Below are positions 57,112-64,000 of a stretch of 64,000 nt of DNA, piece by piece. Source of the stretch: Streptomyces sp. NBC_00464 (GTDB lineage Bacteria; Actinomycetota; Actinomycetes; Streptomycetales; Streptomycetaceae). Where the stretch lies: assembly GCF_036013915.1 (NCBI RefSeq), contig NZ_CP107901.1, forward strand, positions 1 to 64,000, written 5' to 3'. The notes beneath the pieces were generated by a model. The model worked only from the letters and a program-made list of their open reading frames with translations, made no database searches and had not been told where the DNA came from. A program made the translations under genes and the position numbers. Every line of letters begins with the position of its first letter. Positions within the stretch are counted from its first letter, which is position 1.

Positions 57112-58407
57112 ATGACTTCGTACACTCCCACCCCGGCCCGTGCAGCAGCTTCGTCCAAGGCGAAACCAGCCAAGCCGCCCAAACTGCCCTCCCTGACCGG
57201 CCTGCGGTTCTTCGCGGCCCTGATGGTGTTCTTCTTCCACTCCTCGCTGATGGACTCCCCGATCCCGCCGAACAACCCGATCAACCCGTTCGCCGACCAC
57301 GGCATCGCCGACGCCTACGAGACGCTGTTCAGCAAGGCCGGCTATCTGGGGGTCTCCTTCTTCTTCGTACTCAGCGGATTCGTGCTCGCCTGGGCCGCCA
57401 AGCCGGGGGAGCGGACGACAGCCTTCCTGCGACGCCGGCTGATGAAGATCTTCCCCAACCACCTCGTGGTGGCCACCGTCTCACTGGTGCTGTTCGCCGG
57501 AGCCGCCATCTCCAGCGTCGGTGACTGGCTCCCCAACCTGCTGCTGATACACACGTTCTTCCCGCAGCCGGGCATCAACCTCAGCATCAGCCCGCCGAGC
57601 TGGTCCCTCGGCAGCGAGCTCCTGTTCTACATGCTCTTCCCGCTGCTGATCGTCCCGATCCGCAAGATCGCCGAGAAGCGACTGTGGACCTGGTCCGGCC
57701 TGATGATCCTGGGCATGGTGGGCGTCCAGCTGATCACCCAGTTCCTCATCCCCGCCACCCCGAAGTCCGCCATCACGCCCATCTCCGACATGCAGTTCTG
57801 GTTCGGCTACCTCTTCCCGCCCGGCCGCGTCTTCGAGTTCGTCCTCGGCATCCTGCTGGCACGCATCGTCGCCTCGGGCCGCTGGCCGCGTGCCATCGGC
57901 ATGCGCGTCTCGCTCGTCCTGACCGTCATCGGTTACGGTGCCGCGCTCCTGCTGCCCTTCCAGTACGGCTTCGTCGTCGCCACCATCATTCCGGTCAGCG
58001 CGCTCGTGTGCTCCGTCGCCGCCGCCGATGTGGCCGGCCGCGAGACCAGGCTCAAGGGCCGGGTCATGCAGTTCCTCGGCGAGGTCTCCTTCGGCTTCTA
58101 CCTCGTCCAGGGCGTCACGATCTTCTACCTGCGCTCGCTGCTGGGCGAGAGCACCTACAGCGTCCCCGCCGCGATCCTCCTGATCCTCGGGTTCCTCGCC
58201 GCCTCGCTGCTCGGCGGCTGGCTCCTCTACCGGTACGTCGAGATGCCCGCCATGCGCCGCTGGAGCCGCAGCCGCAAGCAGGCCCCCGCGGCCCCCACCG
58301 CATCGACGCCCCTCGCCGCACCCGCCACCCCGCTCTCCGCATCCGCATCCGCATCCGACGACGACAACCAGCCCCAGGACCTCGTCCTGACCGCGCCCCG
58401 CTCCTGA
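57112..58407 (+). CDS. OafA-type membrane O-acyltransferase
   Basis: This 431-residue integral membrane protein has an ATG start. After a Pro/Lys-rich tail comes SLTGLRFFAALMVFFFHSSL, with the conserved Arg and catalytic-type His of the acyltransferase-3 family, then LGVSFFFVLSGFVLAWA and a FLRRRLMKIFPNHLV loop. About ten transmembrane helices follow. The C-terminal 40 residues are Ala/Pro/Ser-rich and cytoplasmic. Such enzymes O-acylate sugars, glycans or macrolides. Its place between the propeller gene and a hydrolase suggests acylation of the sugar-derived product. Confidence 0.85.
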   Translation: MTSYTPTPARAAASSKAKPAKPPKLPSLTGLRFFAALMVFFFHSSLMDSPIPPNNPINPFADHGIADAYETLFSKAGYLGVSFFFVLSGFVLAWAAKPGERTTAFLRRRLMKIFPNHLVVATVSLVLFAGAAISSVGDWLPNLLLIHTFFPQPGINLSISPPSWSLGSELLFYMLFPLLIVPIRKIAEKRLWTWSGLMILGMVGVQLITQFLIPATPKSAITPISDMQFWFGYLFPPGRVFEFVLGILLARIVASGRWPRAIGMRVSLVLTVIGYGAALLLPFQYGFVVATIIPVSALVCSVAAADVAGRETRLKGRVMQFLGEVSFGFYLVQGVTIFYLRSLLGESTYSVPAAILLILGFLAASLLGGWLLYRYVEMPAMRRWSRSRKQAPAAPTASTPLAAPATPLSASASASDDDNQPQDLVLTAPRS

Positions 58408-58432
58408 CCATCCGCACCCCAGGAGGCACACC

Positions 58433-59212
58433 ATGCCGATCGTCCGCACAGAGGGAACCGAGGTGCACTACCGCACCGAAGGAACCGGCCCCGGCCTCCT
58501 TCTCGTCCACGGCTCCACGGCCGACTCCGAAGCCAACTTCGCCGCCCTGCGGCCCTACTTCACCGACCACCACACGGTCATCACCGCCGACTACTCGGGC
58601 AGCGGATCCACCGCGCTGCCCGAGGGCGGGGAGCTCGGCCTGGATCTGGTGAGCGCCCAGATGGCAGCCGCGGCCCGCGCCGCGACCGACGGCCCCGTCG
58701 ACGTCGTCGGCGTCTCCCTCGGCGCGGTGGTCGCCGCAGCCCTGGCCGCGGAGCACCCCGCTCTCGTACGCCGCCTGGTGCTGGTCGGCGGCTGGGCCCG
58801 CAACGACGACCCGCGCCAGCGGCTGATGTTCGGCCTCTGGCGCAGCCTCGCCGACCTCGACCGGGACGCCTACCAGCGGTTCATCACCCTGCTGGCACTC
58901 TCCCCCGAGACGCTGTCCGGCCTGGACGACGAGACGATCGCGACGCTCGCCGCAGCGGCCGAACCGTCCGAGGGAGCCCGCCGCCAGATCGACCTGGACC
59001 TCGTGGCCGACATCCGAGAACGCCTGGCCGAGATCCGGGCGCCAACACTGGTCATCGGCGCGACACAGGACCAGGTCGTCCCCGTCGCCCACGCCCGCGA
59101 ACTGCACGCCGGCATCGAGGGGAGCCGCTACGAGGAGATCGACAGCGGACACAACGTCCTGTACGAGAGAGGAAAGGAGCTCGCCGATCTGATCACCGAA
59201 TTCCTGGACTGA
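58433..59212 (+). CDS. Alpha/beta-hydrolase
   Basis: The protein has 259 residues; ATG follows CAGGAGGCACACC. The fold is plain: GLLLVHGSTADSEANF (oxyanion HG), nucleophile elbow VVGVSLGAVVAAALA (G-x-S-x-G), and DSGHNVLYER supplying the catalytic His. The acid is probably in GATQDQVV. It could be an esterase or a lactonase acting on the acylated or lactone product, or a thioesterase-like helper. It is the last gene of the block, ending before a very strong terminator. Confidence 0.85.
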   Translation: MPIVRTEGTEVHYRTEGTGPGLLLVHGSTADSEANFAALRPYFTDHHTVITADYSGSGSTALPEGGELGLDLVSAQMAAAARAATDGPVDVVGVSLGAVVAAALAAEHPALVRRLVLVGGWARNDDPRQRLMFGLWRSLADLDRDAYQRFITLLALSPETLSGLDDETIATLAAAAEPSEGARRQIDLDLVADIRERLAEIRAPTLVIGATQDQVVPVAHARELHAGIEGSRYEEIDSGHNVLYERGKELADLITEFLD

Positions 59213-59222
59213 CCGGGACACA

Positions 59223-59270
59223 CAGCCGGGAGGGTCCGGCGGCCTACGGGCCGCCGGACCCTCCCGGCTG
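59223..59270. terminator. Strong terminator after the hydrolase
   Basis: A perfect 22-bp stem with loop TACG lies 10 bases after the stop. It separates the accessory sugar region from the RepL-like region. Confidence 0.8.
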
Positions 59271-59805
59271 CTCTCGGTGCGGCGGTCCCGACCCCGGTCA
59301 GTGCTGAACGTCGCGCCTGTCCCTGAAGGCGGGCCGTGAGTTTGCCCGACCGCGACGGCCACCCACCACCAGGAACCAGCGGGGCCCGATCACCATGACG
59401 ACGTCGGGCATTTCGGGTGACAGGTCATGTGATTCGTTCAGGTACAGGCTGTTGCCTGGCCTGCGCGGTGTTGCCCAACAGTGTGGGTTGACCGGACCCG
59501 TGAGCGCCCACCGGTGACTGAGGGGACATCAGCCACCGAACGGAACCCCCGGGACAAGCTGGCGCCGAACAGCCCGCGGGGGCCACGGCAACCCCAACGC
59601 AGATCAGCCCCGGTCCTACTGCTTTCGACAGCAGGCGAGGACAACCGGCTGACTGAGGCCGAAGCGGGGCGAGTCCGCCGAGGACCGGAGCGCTTGCGCG
59701 AGGACCGCAGGCCCTCCCGAACGGCGTGCCGGTTGAGCGACTCCTTGCATTGCGTATAGAGGGCGCAGCCCCCGCAAGTCGTTGACCTGCGTAAACGAGT
59801 AGTAG
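59271..59805. other. Region without a supportable gene
   Basis: Short frames on both strands (for example 59438-59644 minus) lack ribosome-binding sites and recognisable families. Nothing convincing was found except the repeats immediately downstream. Confidence 0.4.
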
Positions 59806-59849
59806 ATCGGCATCCTACGATGCCTATATCGGCATCCTAGGATGCCGAT
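59806..59849. repeat. Two tandem 22-bp operator or iteron repeats
   Basis: ATCGGCATCCTACGATGCC (59806) is followed, with a 22-base period, by the perfect 22-bp palindrome at 59828-59849 (ATCGGCATCCT and its complement). They lie about 130-170 bases upstream of the RepL-like gene. Confidence 0.65.
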
Positions 59850-59877
59850 CCATGACGCCAGTGGTCATGTCGCCTAC

Positions 59878-59913
59878 GGTCATCGAAGGAACCGGAAGGT
59901 TCTTTCGATGACC
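59878..59913. repeat. 16-bp inverted repeat before the RepL-like gene
   Basis: Arms GGTCATCGAAGGAACC and GGTTCTTTCGATGACC (one mismatch) flank GGAA. A direct repeat of CATGTCG(C/T)CT(A/G)CGGT lies on either side (near 59867 and 59922). This could be part of a replication-control region or a leader hairpin. Confidence 0.55.
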
Positions 59914-59978
59914 ACACGCGACATGTCGTCTGCGGTAATGTCCGATTTCACAGGGGAGGCCCAGATCGGGGGGCGTAA

Positions 59979-60605
59979 GTGCCAAAGGAACGGCGCGGCA
60001 GGCGAAGCCGAGAGCTCTTGAACACCGCAACCGGTGAGGTTCACGAGTTATGGGAGCCCGAGGAGGGGGGCCCGAGTCGGGCATACAACCTTGGCGGCCG
60101 ACACGGACAGTTCTCGTTCGAGCGGGTGCTGGCCATACTGTCCGGCGACTCCGGCATCACGGGCGATGCGTTCCGCGTGTTCTTCTACTGCGGGATCATG
60201 ACCTACAAGCAGGGCGGCGCGACTGCGAAAGACGCAGCTGAGCACCTCGGACTGACAGTGCAGGCGACAAGAAGAATCGCCAAGGAACTCGCCGAGAACA
60301 AGCTCTTGCTGGTCGCTGACGTCATCGGCCGGACGATCAAGTACAGGGCGAGCCCGCACATTGTCTCGAGCCTCTCCGGGGCGGACCAGGCCGAAGAGGC
60401 TGCCGCATACCATTTGCCTACTCTGCCGGGGCCTCGCACCGGTCCAGGATCAAAGGACGCAACCCATGTCGGCCAACGGCCCGTACCCGGAACTCGCAGC
60501 ACTCCAGGAGCGCATAAGCGAGCTGTCGCACCTGAAGCAGAACCTGGTGATGACGTATGCGATTCTCGGCGGTTTGGAGCACGGCGTCGAGCGGACGGCA
60601 GCTGA
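59979..60605 (+). CDS. RepL-like replication initiator or winged-helix protein
   Basis: The frame has 208 residues and a GTG start. The N-terminal 130 residues follow the RepL pattern: LLNTATGEVHELWEPE, an aromatic helix RVFFYCGIMTYKQ, then a winged helix GATAKDAAEHLGLTVQATRR, IAKELAENKLLLVADVIGR and a YRASPHIV end. RepL proteins initiate rolling-circle replication of small plasmids. Tandem repeats and a hairpin upstream support a replication role, but a MarR-like regulator cannot be excluded. The last 50 residues look non-native and overlap the next gene by 140 bases, so the true product may end near 60440 after a frameshift. Confidence 0.5.
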   Translation: MPKERRGRRSRELLNTATGEVHELWEPEEGGPSRAYNLGGRHGQFSFERVLAILSGDSGITGDAFRVFFYCGIMTYKQGGATAKDAAEHLGLTVQATRRIAKELAENKLLLVADVIGRTIKYRASPHIVSSLSGADQAEEAAAYHLPTLPGPRTGPGSKDATHVGQRPVPGTRSTPGAHKRAVAPEAEPGDDVCDSRRFGARRRADGS

Positions 60606-60783
60606 CCTTGCCGAGCTCATGGGCATGCCGGCACCCCACTTTTCACGTGCTCGCCGTGAACTCGAGACAGAGGGATGGCTGGACTACACGCGCAGGGAAG
60701 GGCAGGTGAAGTTCTTCCGGCTCGGAGAGCGGGCCACCGGCCGCCAGGTTGTCGTGTCGCTGCACAGCCGACCGACAGTCTGA
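60466..60783 (+). CDS. Small winged-helix DNA-binding protein
   Basis: This 105-residue protein has an ATG start with AAAGGACGC upstream. A coiled segment (LAALQERISELSHLKQNLVM) precedes a winged helix, ERTAADLAELMGMPAPHFSR then ARRELETEGWLDYTRREGQV. It overlaps the RepL-like frame by 140 bases and is probably its co-transcribed partner, for instance a copy-control or accessory protein. Family not identified. Confidence 0.6.
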   Translation: MSANGPYPELAALQERISELSHLKQNLVMTYAILGGLEHGVERTAADLAELMGMPAPHFSRARRELETEGWLDYTRREGQVKFFRLGERATGRQVVVSLHSRPTV

Positions 60784-60963
60784 CCTGAGCCACCAGGGAC
60801 AGCGGCGGGGGCCGGCTCTTCACGTTCCGCGTGCCCTCATCGTGCCGCGCGGGTCGCTTGCGCCGTCACCCCCTCTCCTGCAGCAACCGATCACCGGGCC
60901 TTGATAGTTGCCTCAGCCCAGGGCAAGTCACCACTCGCGTGCAGGCATGGCAGGATCGCAGCC

Positions 60964-61821
60964 ATGCCCCTCAGCGTTCCCCGCCTCCGGATCGGCTCGA
61001 CCGAGATCATCGCTCTCACCGACGGCGAGGGCCCGTTCTTCTCCCCGCGCGCCGAGGCCTTCCCCGAGGCCACGCCCGCTCAGTGGGCCGAGGTCGATCG
61101 CTACGACCCGGGCGCGGTCGACGCCGAGGGTCGCTGGTGGCTCCAATTCCGCGCATACGCGATCCGCAGCGACAAGGGCCTCACCGTCGTGGACGCCGGG
61201 ATCGGACCGGCGGACAGCCCGGCCGCGTCATGGGCGCCCGTGCCCGGCACGCTCCCCGAGTCGCTCGCTGCCGCGGGCATCGAACCGGCCGAAGTCGACA
61301 CCGTGGTGCTCACGCATCTGCACACCGACCACATCGGGTGGGCGGTCGTCACCGAGGAAGCCGCCCCCTCAACGGGCGGCAACGCTTCGCCCGGGAGTGC
61401 GACCAGCAGCCGCCACCCCTATTTCCCGAACGCCGAATATCTGCTCCAGCGGGCCGAGTTCGACGCCCTCGACACGCTCAACCCGCAACTGCGCGAAACC
61501 CTCACCGACCCGCTCACGGCTGCCGGCCGGCTCCGGCTCCTCGACGGCGACACACCACTGCGCACCGGGCACGCGATCGCCACGCCCGGTCACACACCCG
61601 GACACCAGAGCGTGCTGGTCGCCGACGGGGGCGAGCTGGTGCTCGTCACCGGCGACCTCCTGGTGCACGCACTCCAGCTGCTCCACCCCGAACTCACCTA
61701 CGCGCACGAAATCGACCCCGAGGCGGCCAGGCACTCAAGGGAGCGCATGCTCCGCCGCGCAACCGCCACGCCCCTGCACCTGGCGACGCCGCATCTGACG
61801 GAGCCCTTCAACCCGGCGTGA
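60964..61821 (+). CDS. Metallo-beta-lactamase-fold hydrolase
   Basis: This 285-residue protein starts at ATG. The zinc motif H-x-H-x-D-H is VVLTHLHTDHIGW; further ligands are in TPGHTPGH and LVTGDLL. The early GIGPADSP region follows the first strands (VVDAGIG). This is the lactonase/hydrolase branch of the superfamily, which includes AHL lactonases and glyoxalase II-like enzymes. An uncharacteristic insertion (EEAAPSTGGNASPGSA) lies after the zinc motif. It stands alone; no partner suggests the substrate. Confidence 0.85.
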   Translation: MPLSVPRLRIGSTEIIALTDGEGPFFSPRAEAFPEATPAQWAEVDRYDPGAVDAEGRWWLQFRAYAIRSDKGLTVVDAGIGPADSPAASWAPVPGTLPESLAAAGIEPAEVDTVVLTHLHTDHIGWAVVTEEAAPSTGGNASPGSATSSRHPYFPNAEYLLQRAEFDALDTLNPQLRETLTDPLTAAGRLRLLDGDTPLRTGHAIATPGHTPGHQSVLVADGGELVLVTGDLLVHALQLLHPELTYAHEIDPEAARHSRERMLRRATATPLHLATPHLTEPFNPA

Positions 61822-62185
61822 TCGCGCCCGCCCGGCGCGGGCCAGGCCGCGGGGGAATACAGACGAACGGACCGCCTTGTGCTCGACGATCTCGGTCGAC
61901 AGAGTGTCCGGGGCCTCATGTGTGTGCTGGACCGGTGCCGCATGGCGTGACGTTCCCGCCGACGCTGTCGGCTGTTCCGGGGTGACTGCGTGGCGTCGGC
62001 TTCGGGACCGACCGAGGCCGGCGTCTGGACGCGGACGGTCGCGGCCGAGCCATCCCTCCGCCGGTGTGGCACTCCTGCTGACCGGTTGGGTGGTATGGGC
62101 ACGGGCCCAGTGCGGCGGGCCGCATTCCGGCTCGGCCCGGGAGATCATCCGAGCTGTCTTGCCACCGAGAGAAGGAATTGGCCCC
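61822..62185. other. Region without a supportable gene
   Basis: Several overlapping frames exist but none shows a family or ribosome-binding site. It includes the upstream region of the small secreted gene that follows. Confidence 0.35.
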
Positions 62186-62424
62186 ATGGCTGTCCCCCGC
62201 ACACGTCTCGGAGGGCTGCGGTAGTCCTGCTGGCCCTGTCTTTTGGAATGCTCACCGTGCCTGCCGGCAGTGCTTTTGCCGCACCCGGTCTCCCGGCGAA
62301 AGCGCTGCCCCAGGGCATGCTGGTGAACTCCTCCAGCGGTCAGTGCCTGGCCGGCTGGGGCAACTTCGTCGGCACGACAGCGTGCGACCCTGACAGCGAC
62401 TATCAGCAGTGGACCTTCAAGTAG
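62186..62424 (+). pseudogene. Small secreted ricin-type lectin-like protein, frameshifted
   Basis: ATG 62186, preceded by GAGAAGGAATTGGCCCC, gives MAVPRTRLGGLR then a stop. In the adjacent frame the signal peptide continues as AAVVLLALSFGMLTVPAGSA, followed by GMLVNSSSGQCLAGWGNF and YQQWTFK. This is the start of a ricin-type beta-trefoil (Q-x-W) unit. The joined protein would have about 80 residues with an N-terminal secretion signal. One base lost or gained near 62215-62222 breaks the frame. It is either a real mutation or a sequencing error. Confidence 0.5.
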
Positions 62425-62693
62425 ATCCGCCTGTCTGAACAGCGATGGCCACAGCCCATTTCGGCGGGCCCGAGCAGGAGTTCGTCACCCGCCGCTCTAC
62501 ACGCTGAACCGGATTCGGTCCACCGGCTGACCTTCTGACCGGCCGAACGAACCGGCTGGACCCCAGTATCCCACCGCTCCCGACGGCCCGTCAGCGGATA
62601 TGCCCGCGCTGCGGTCAGCACCTGACTGCTGACGTTGTCCGTCCGGGACCGCGGCGAGCGGACAGCCGGGCTCGTGGGGAAGGGGATCTTGGG
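62425..62693. other. Spacer
   Basis: Nothing recognisable between the lectin-like remnant and the DUF1254 gene. Confidence 0.35.
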
Positions 62694-64000
62694 TCAGGTG
62701 TCGGTGCGGGTGACGGCGGGGGGTGTGTAGCGGCCGGTGAGGATGTCGGGATGGGGCAGGTACTGGCGCAGGATGAGGCGGAACAGGGTGCCGGGTTCCG
62801 TGCTGGGCAGCCAGTTGGCCTCCTTGTCGGGGCCGGGGTTCTCGCGCTGGAGGTAGAGGGTCAGGGAGCCGTCGGGGCCGTACTGCAGGCCCTTGGTGAG
62901 GGAGCCGAGGTGGTAGCGGCCGATCGGGTTCTCGACCAGGAACCCTTCGGGGTTGAGGTACATGGTCACCGACCAGAACGCGCCCACCGGCGGGAAGTCG
63001 CCGGGGGTGAAGCGGATCTCGTAGGTGTGGTCGCCGGACATCGGCCGGCCGTCGGCGTCGAGCATGGCGCCGACGTAGTACGCCTCCTGGGCCTTGTTGG
63101 CGAGCAGCCCGAGCTGGGCGATCTCCAGTCGGGAGTAGTAGTCGGTGCCCCAGTCGCCGATGGTGTCGGGGTTGACCATGACCCAGCCGTTGTGGGCGGG
63201 GCCGGCGAAGGGCATCTCGGCGTACAGGTCGCGCAGGCTGTCGGCGACCGCGCGCCGCAGGCCGTCGAGTGCGGCCGGGTGCAGGGCGTCCGGGTCGAAG
63301 GACCGGTGCGGGGCGATGCCCAGTGGCGCGAGCAGGCCCAGGACGCCGGCGTCGGCGGAGGGCGGGGCGCTGGCGGTGAGGCAGTCGGCAAGCATGCGGT
63401 AGAAGTCGAGCGGGTCGCCGGTGCGGAAATCGCGGGCGGGCGGGTTGCTCGCCGGGTCGGGGGCGGGCGACTGCGGGTCGGCTTGGCGCAGGGCGATCTG
63501 TCCCTGGAGGGCGACAGCGGCGGGGACGTCGTCGTCCAGGATGGTGACGCGGGCCAGCAGGCAGATCAGCGCGGTCGGTGCGGTGATGACGCGGGTGATG
63601 CCGGGGGGTGTGGTGCCGCACCAGCCGGGGCCGGTGAGCAGGTAGTCGCCGCCGACCGTGTCGCCGGTGCGGGTGCCGACGTAGGCGAAGCTGTTGGTGT
63701 ACATGTCCAGCAGTTGCACCGTGAAGTACCGGTCCGTGACCGGCGGCACCGACAGCACCACCGCCCCGGCACTCAGGTCCACGAACGTCCGTGAGTACGG
63801 CGCGTCGACGATCGGGGTGACGAAGTAGGTGTCCTTCGGCTCCGCCCGGCGCGGGGTGTGGTGCATCTGGTTGATCGCCCCCATGTGGGTGGGCGCGCTC
63901 GTGTCGACGTGCCACTCCCAGAGGCTGCGGTGCATCTCCACCAGCGGGTAGCCGTAGCGGAACGCCGCCATTCCCGCCCAGTACCCCTCGTCCCCGCGTG
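62694..64000 (-). CDS. DUF1254/DUF1214 protein, partial at the right edge
   Basis: At least 425 residues are visible. An ATG at 63971 exists, but the frame stays open to the window edge (GDEGYWAG before it), and homologues have more sequence before the AFRYGYPLVEMHRS segment, so the true start probably lies outside. The N-terminal DUF1254 part shows VDAPYSRTFVDLSAGAVVLS and YFTVQLLDMYTNSFAYVG. The C-terminal DUF1214 part shows RFTPGDFPPVGAFWSVTMYL, VENPIGRYHLGSLTKGLQYG and LYLQRENPGPDKEANWLPS. Members of this family are usually exported or periplasmic and of unknown function. No signal peptide can be judged. Confidence 0.8.
   Translation of the reverse strand, partial: RGDEGYWAGMAAFRYGYPLVEMHRSLWEWHVDTSAPTHMGAINQMHHTPRRAEPKDTYFVTPIVDAPYSRTFVDLSAGAVVLSVPPVTDRYFTVQLLDMYTNSFAYVGTRTGDTVGGDYLLTGPGWCGTTPPGITRVITAPTALICLLARVTILDDDVPAAVALQGQIALRQADPQSPAPDPASNPPARDFRTGDPLDFYRMLADCLTASAPPSADAGVLGLLAPLGIAPHRSFDPDALHPAALDGLRRAVADSLRDLYAEMPFAGPAHNGWVMVNPDTIGDWGTDYYSRLEIAQLGLLANKAQEAYYVGAMLDADGRPMSGDHTYEIRFTPGDFPPVGAFWSVTMYLNPEGFLVENPIGRYHLGSLTKGLQYGPDGSLTLYLQRENPGPDKEANWLPSTEPGTLFRLILRQYLPHPDILTGRYTPPAVTRTDT

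Noticed and set aside
23495..59212. A polyketide or non-ribosomal peptide cluster expected beside a GBL locus
   Set aside because: No ketosynthase, carrier, adenylation or condensation domains appear; structural genes are carbohydrate enzymes.
1..64000. tRNA or rRNA genes
   Set aside because: No tRNA-like cloverleaf or rRNA segment was noticed by eye on either strand; a covariance-model scan would settle it.

Overview
The window looks like part of a linear replicon of a Streptomyces-type actinomycete, more likely a large linear plasmid or a chromosome arm than a chromosome core. Supporting signs are the very GC-rich sequence with strong third-position GC bias, frequent GTG and some TTG starts, rare TTA codons that sit only in regulatory or secondary-metabolism genes, a gamma-butyrolactone (GBL) signalling locus, a plasmid-type parA-parB pair, and a divergent block of telomere-maintenance-like genes next to a terminal-type helicase. 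No rRNA, tRNA or core housekeeping genes were seen.

Left part (1-16123). The first 600 bases hold short three-base-loop hairpins and no gene. They are followed by transposon and gene debris (a DUF3732 remnant, an IS21-type IstB remnant and an ISL3 transposase remnant) between two ordinary hypothetical genes. At 3747-5854 lies a two-gene unit resembling the telomere Tap/Tpg pairs. Its larger protein joins an XRE helix-turn-helix to recognisable motifs A, B and C of a protein-primed family B DNA polymerase. A superfamily 2 helicase diverges from it. Then come seven copies of one 20-bp palindrome in three clusters beside parB-parA, a strong candidate centromere. A NmrA-like reductase and a divergent LysR/MFS pair close this part.

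Replication block (16124-23354). Two homologous cassettes (primase-polymerase, D5-type SF3 helicase, small conserved protein) face each other tail to tail. They are flanked and separated by iteron-like and inverted repeats. A third possible replication gene (RepL-like, 59979) with its own repeats lies on the right.

GBL and sugar region (23495-59212). An AfsA-type GBL synthase and a divergent TetR receptor begin a long accessory region. Three closely similar operator-like sites lie upstream of the receptor, of an IS701-like gene that has lost its first catalytic aspartate, and of a StrR-like regulator, which implies one regulatory circuit. The structural genes are largely carbohydrate genes. 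One unit runs DJ-1 / ThDP enzyme / DJ-1 / AGE-family epimerase / STAS / GDP-mannose pyrophosphorylase-phosphomannomutase fusion. A divergent unit is glgE-treS-mak-tetR-galU. Further right are a phosphomannomutase (left side), wecB, two adjacent genes matching the cupin and propeller halves of aldos-2-ulose dehydratase, a secreted bicovalent FAD oxidase, an acyltransferase, a hydrolase, two MFS exporters and an ECF sigma factor. My reading is a GBL-controlled, sugar-derived metabolite or glycan pathway of unknown product; this is inference.

Right end (59213-64000). After a strong terminator come the RepL-like gene with operator or iteron repeats, a small winged-helix gene, a metallo-beta-lactamase-fold hydrolase, a frameshifted small secreted lectin-like gene, and a DUF1254/DUF1214 protein whose reading frame runs off the window edge.
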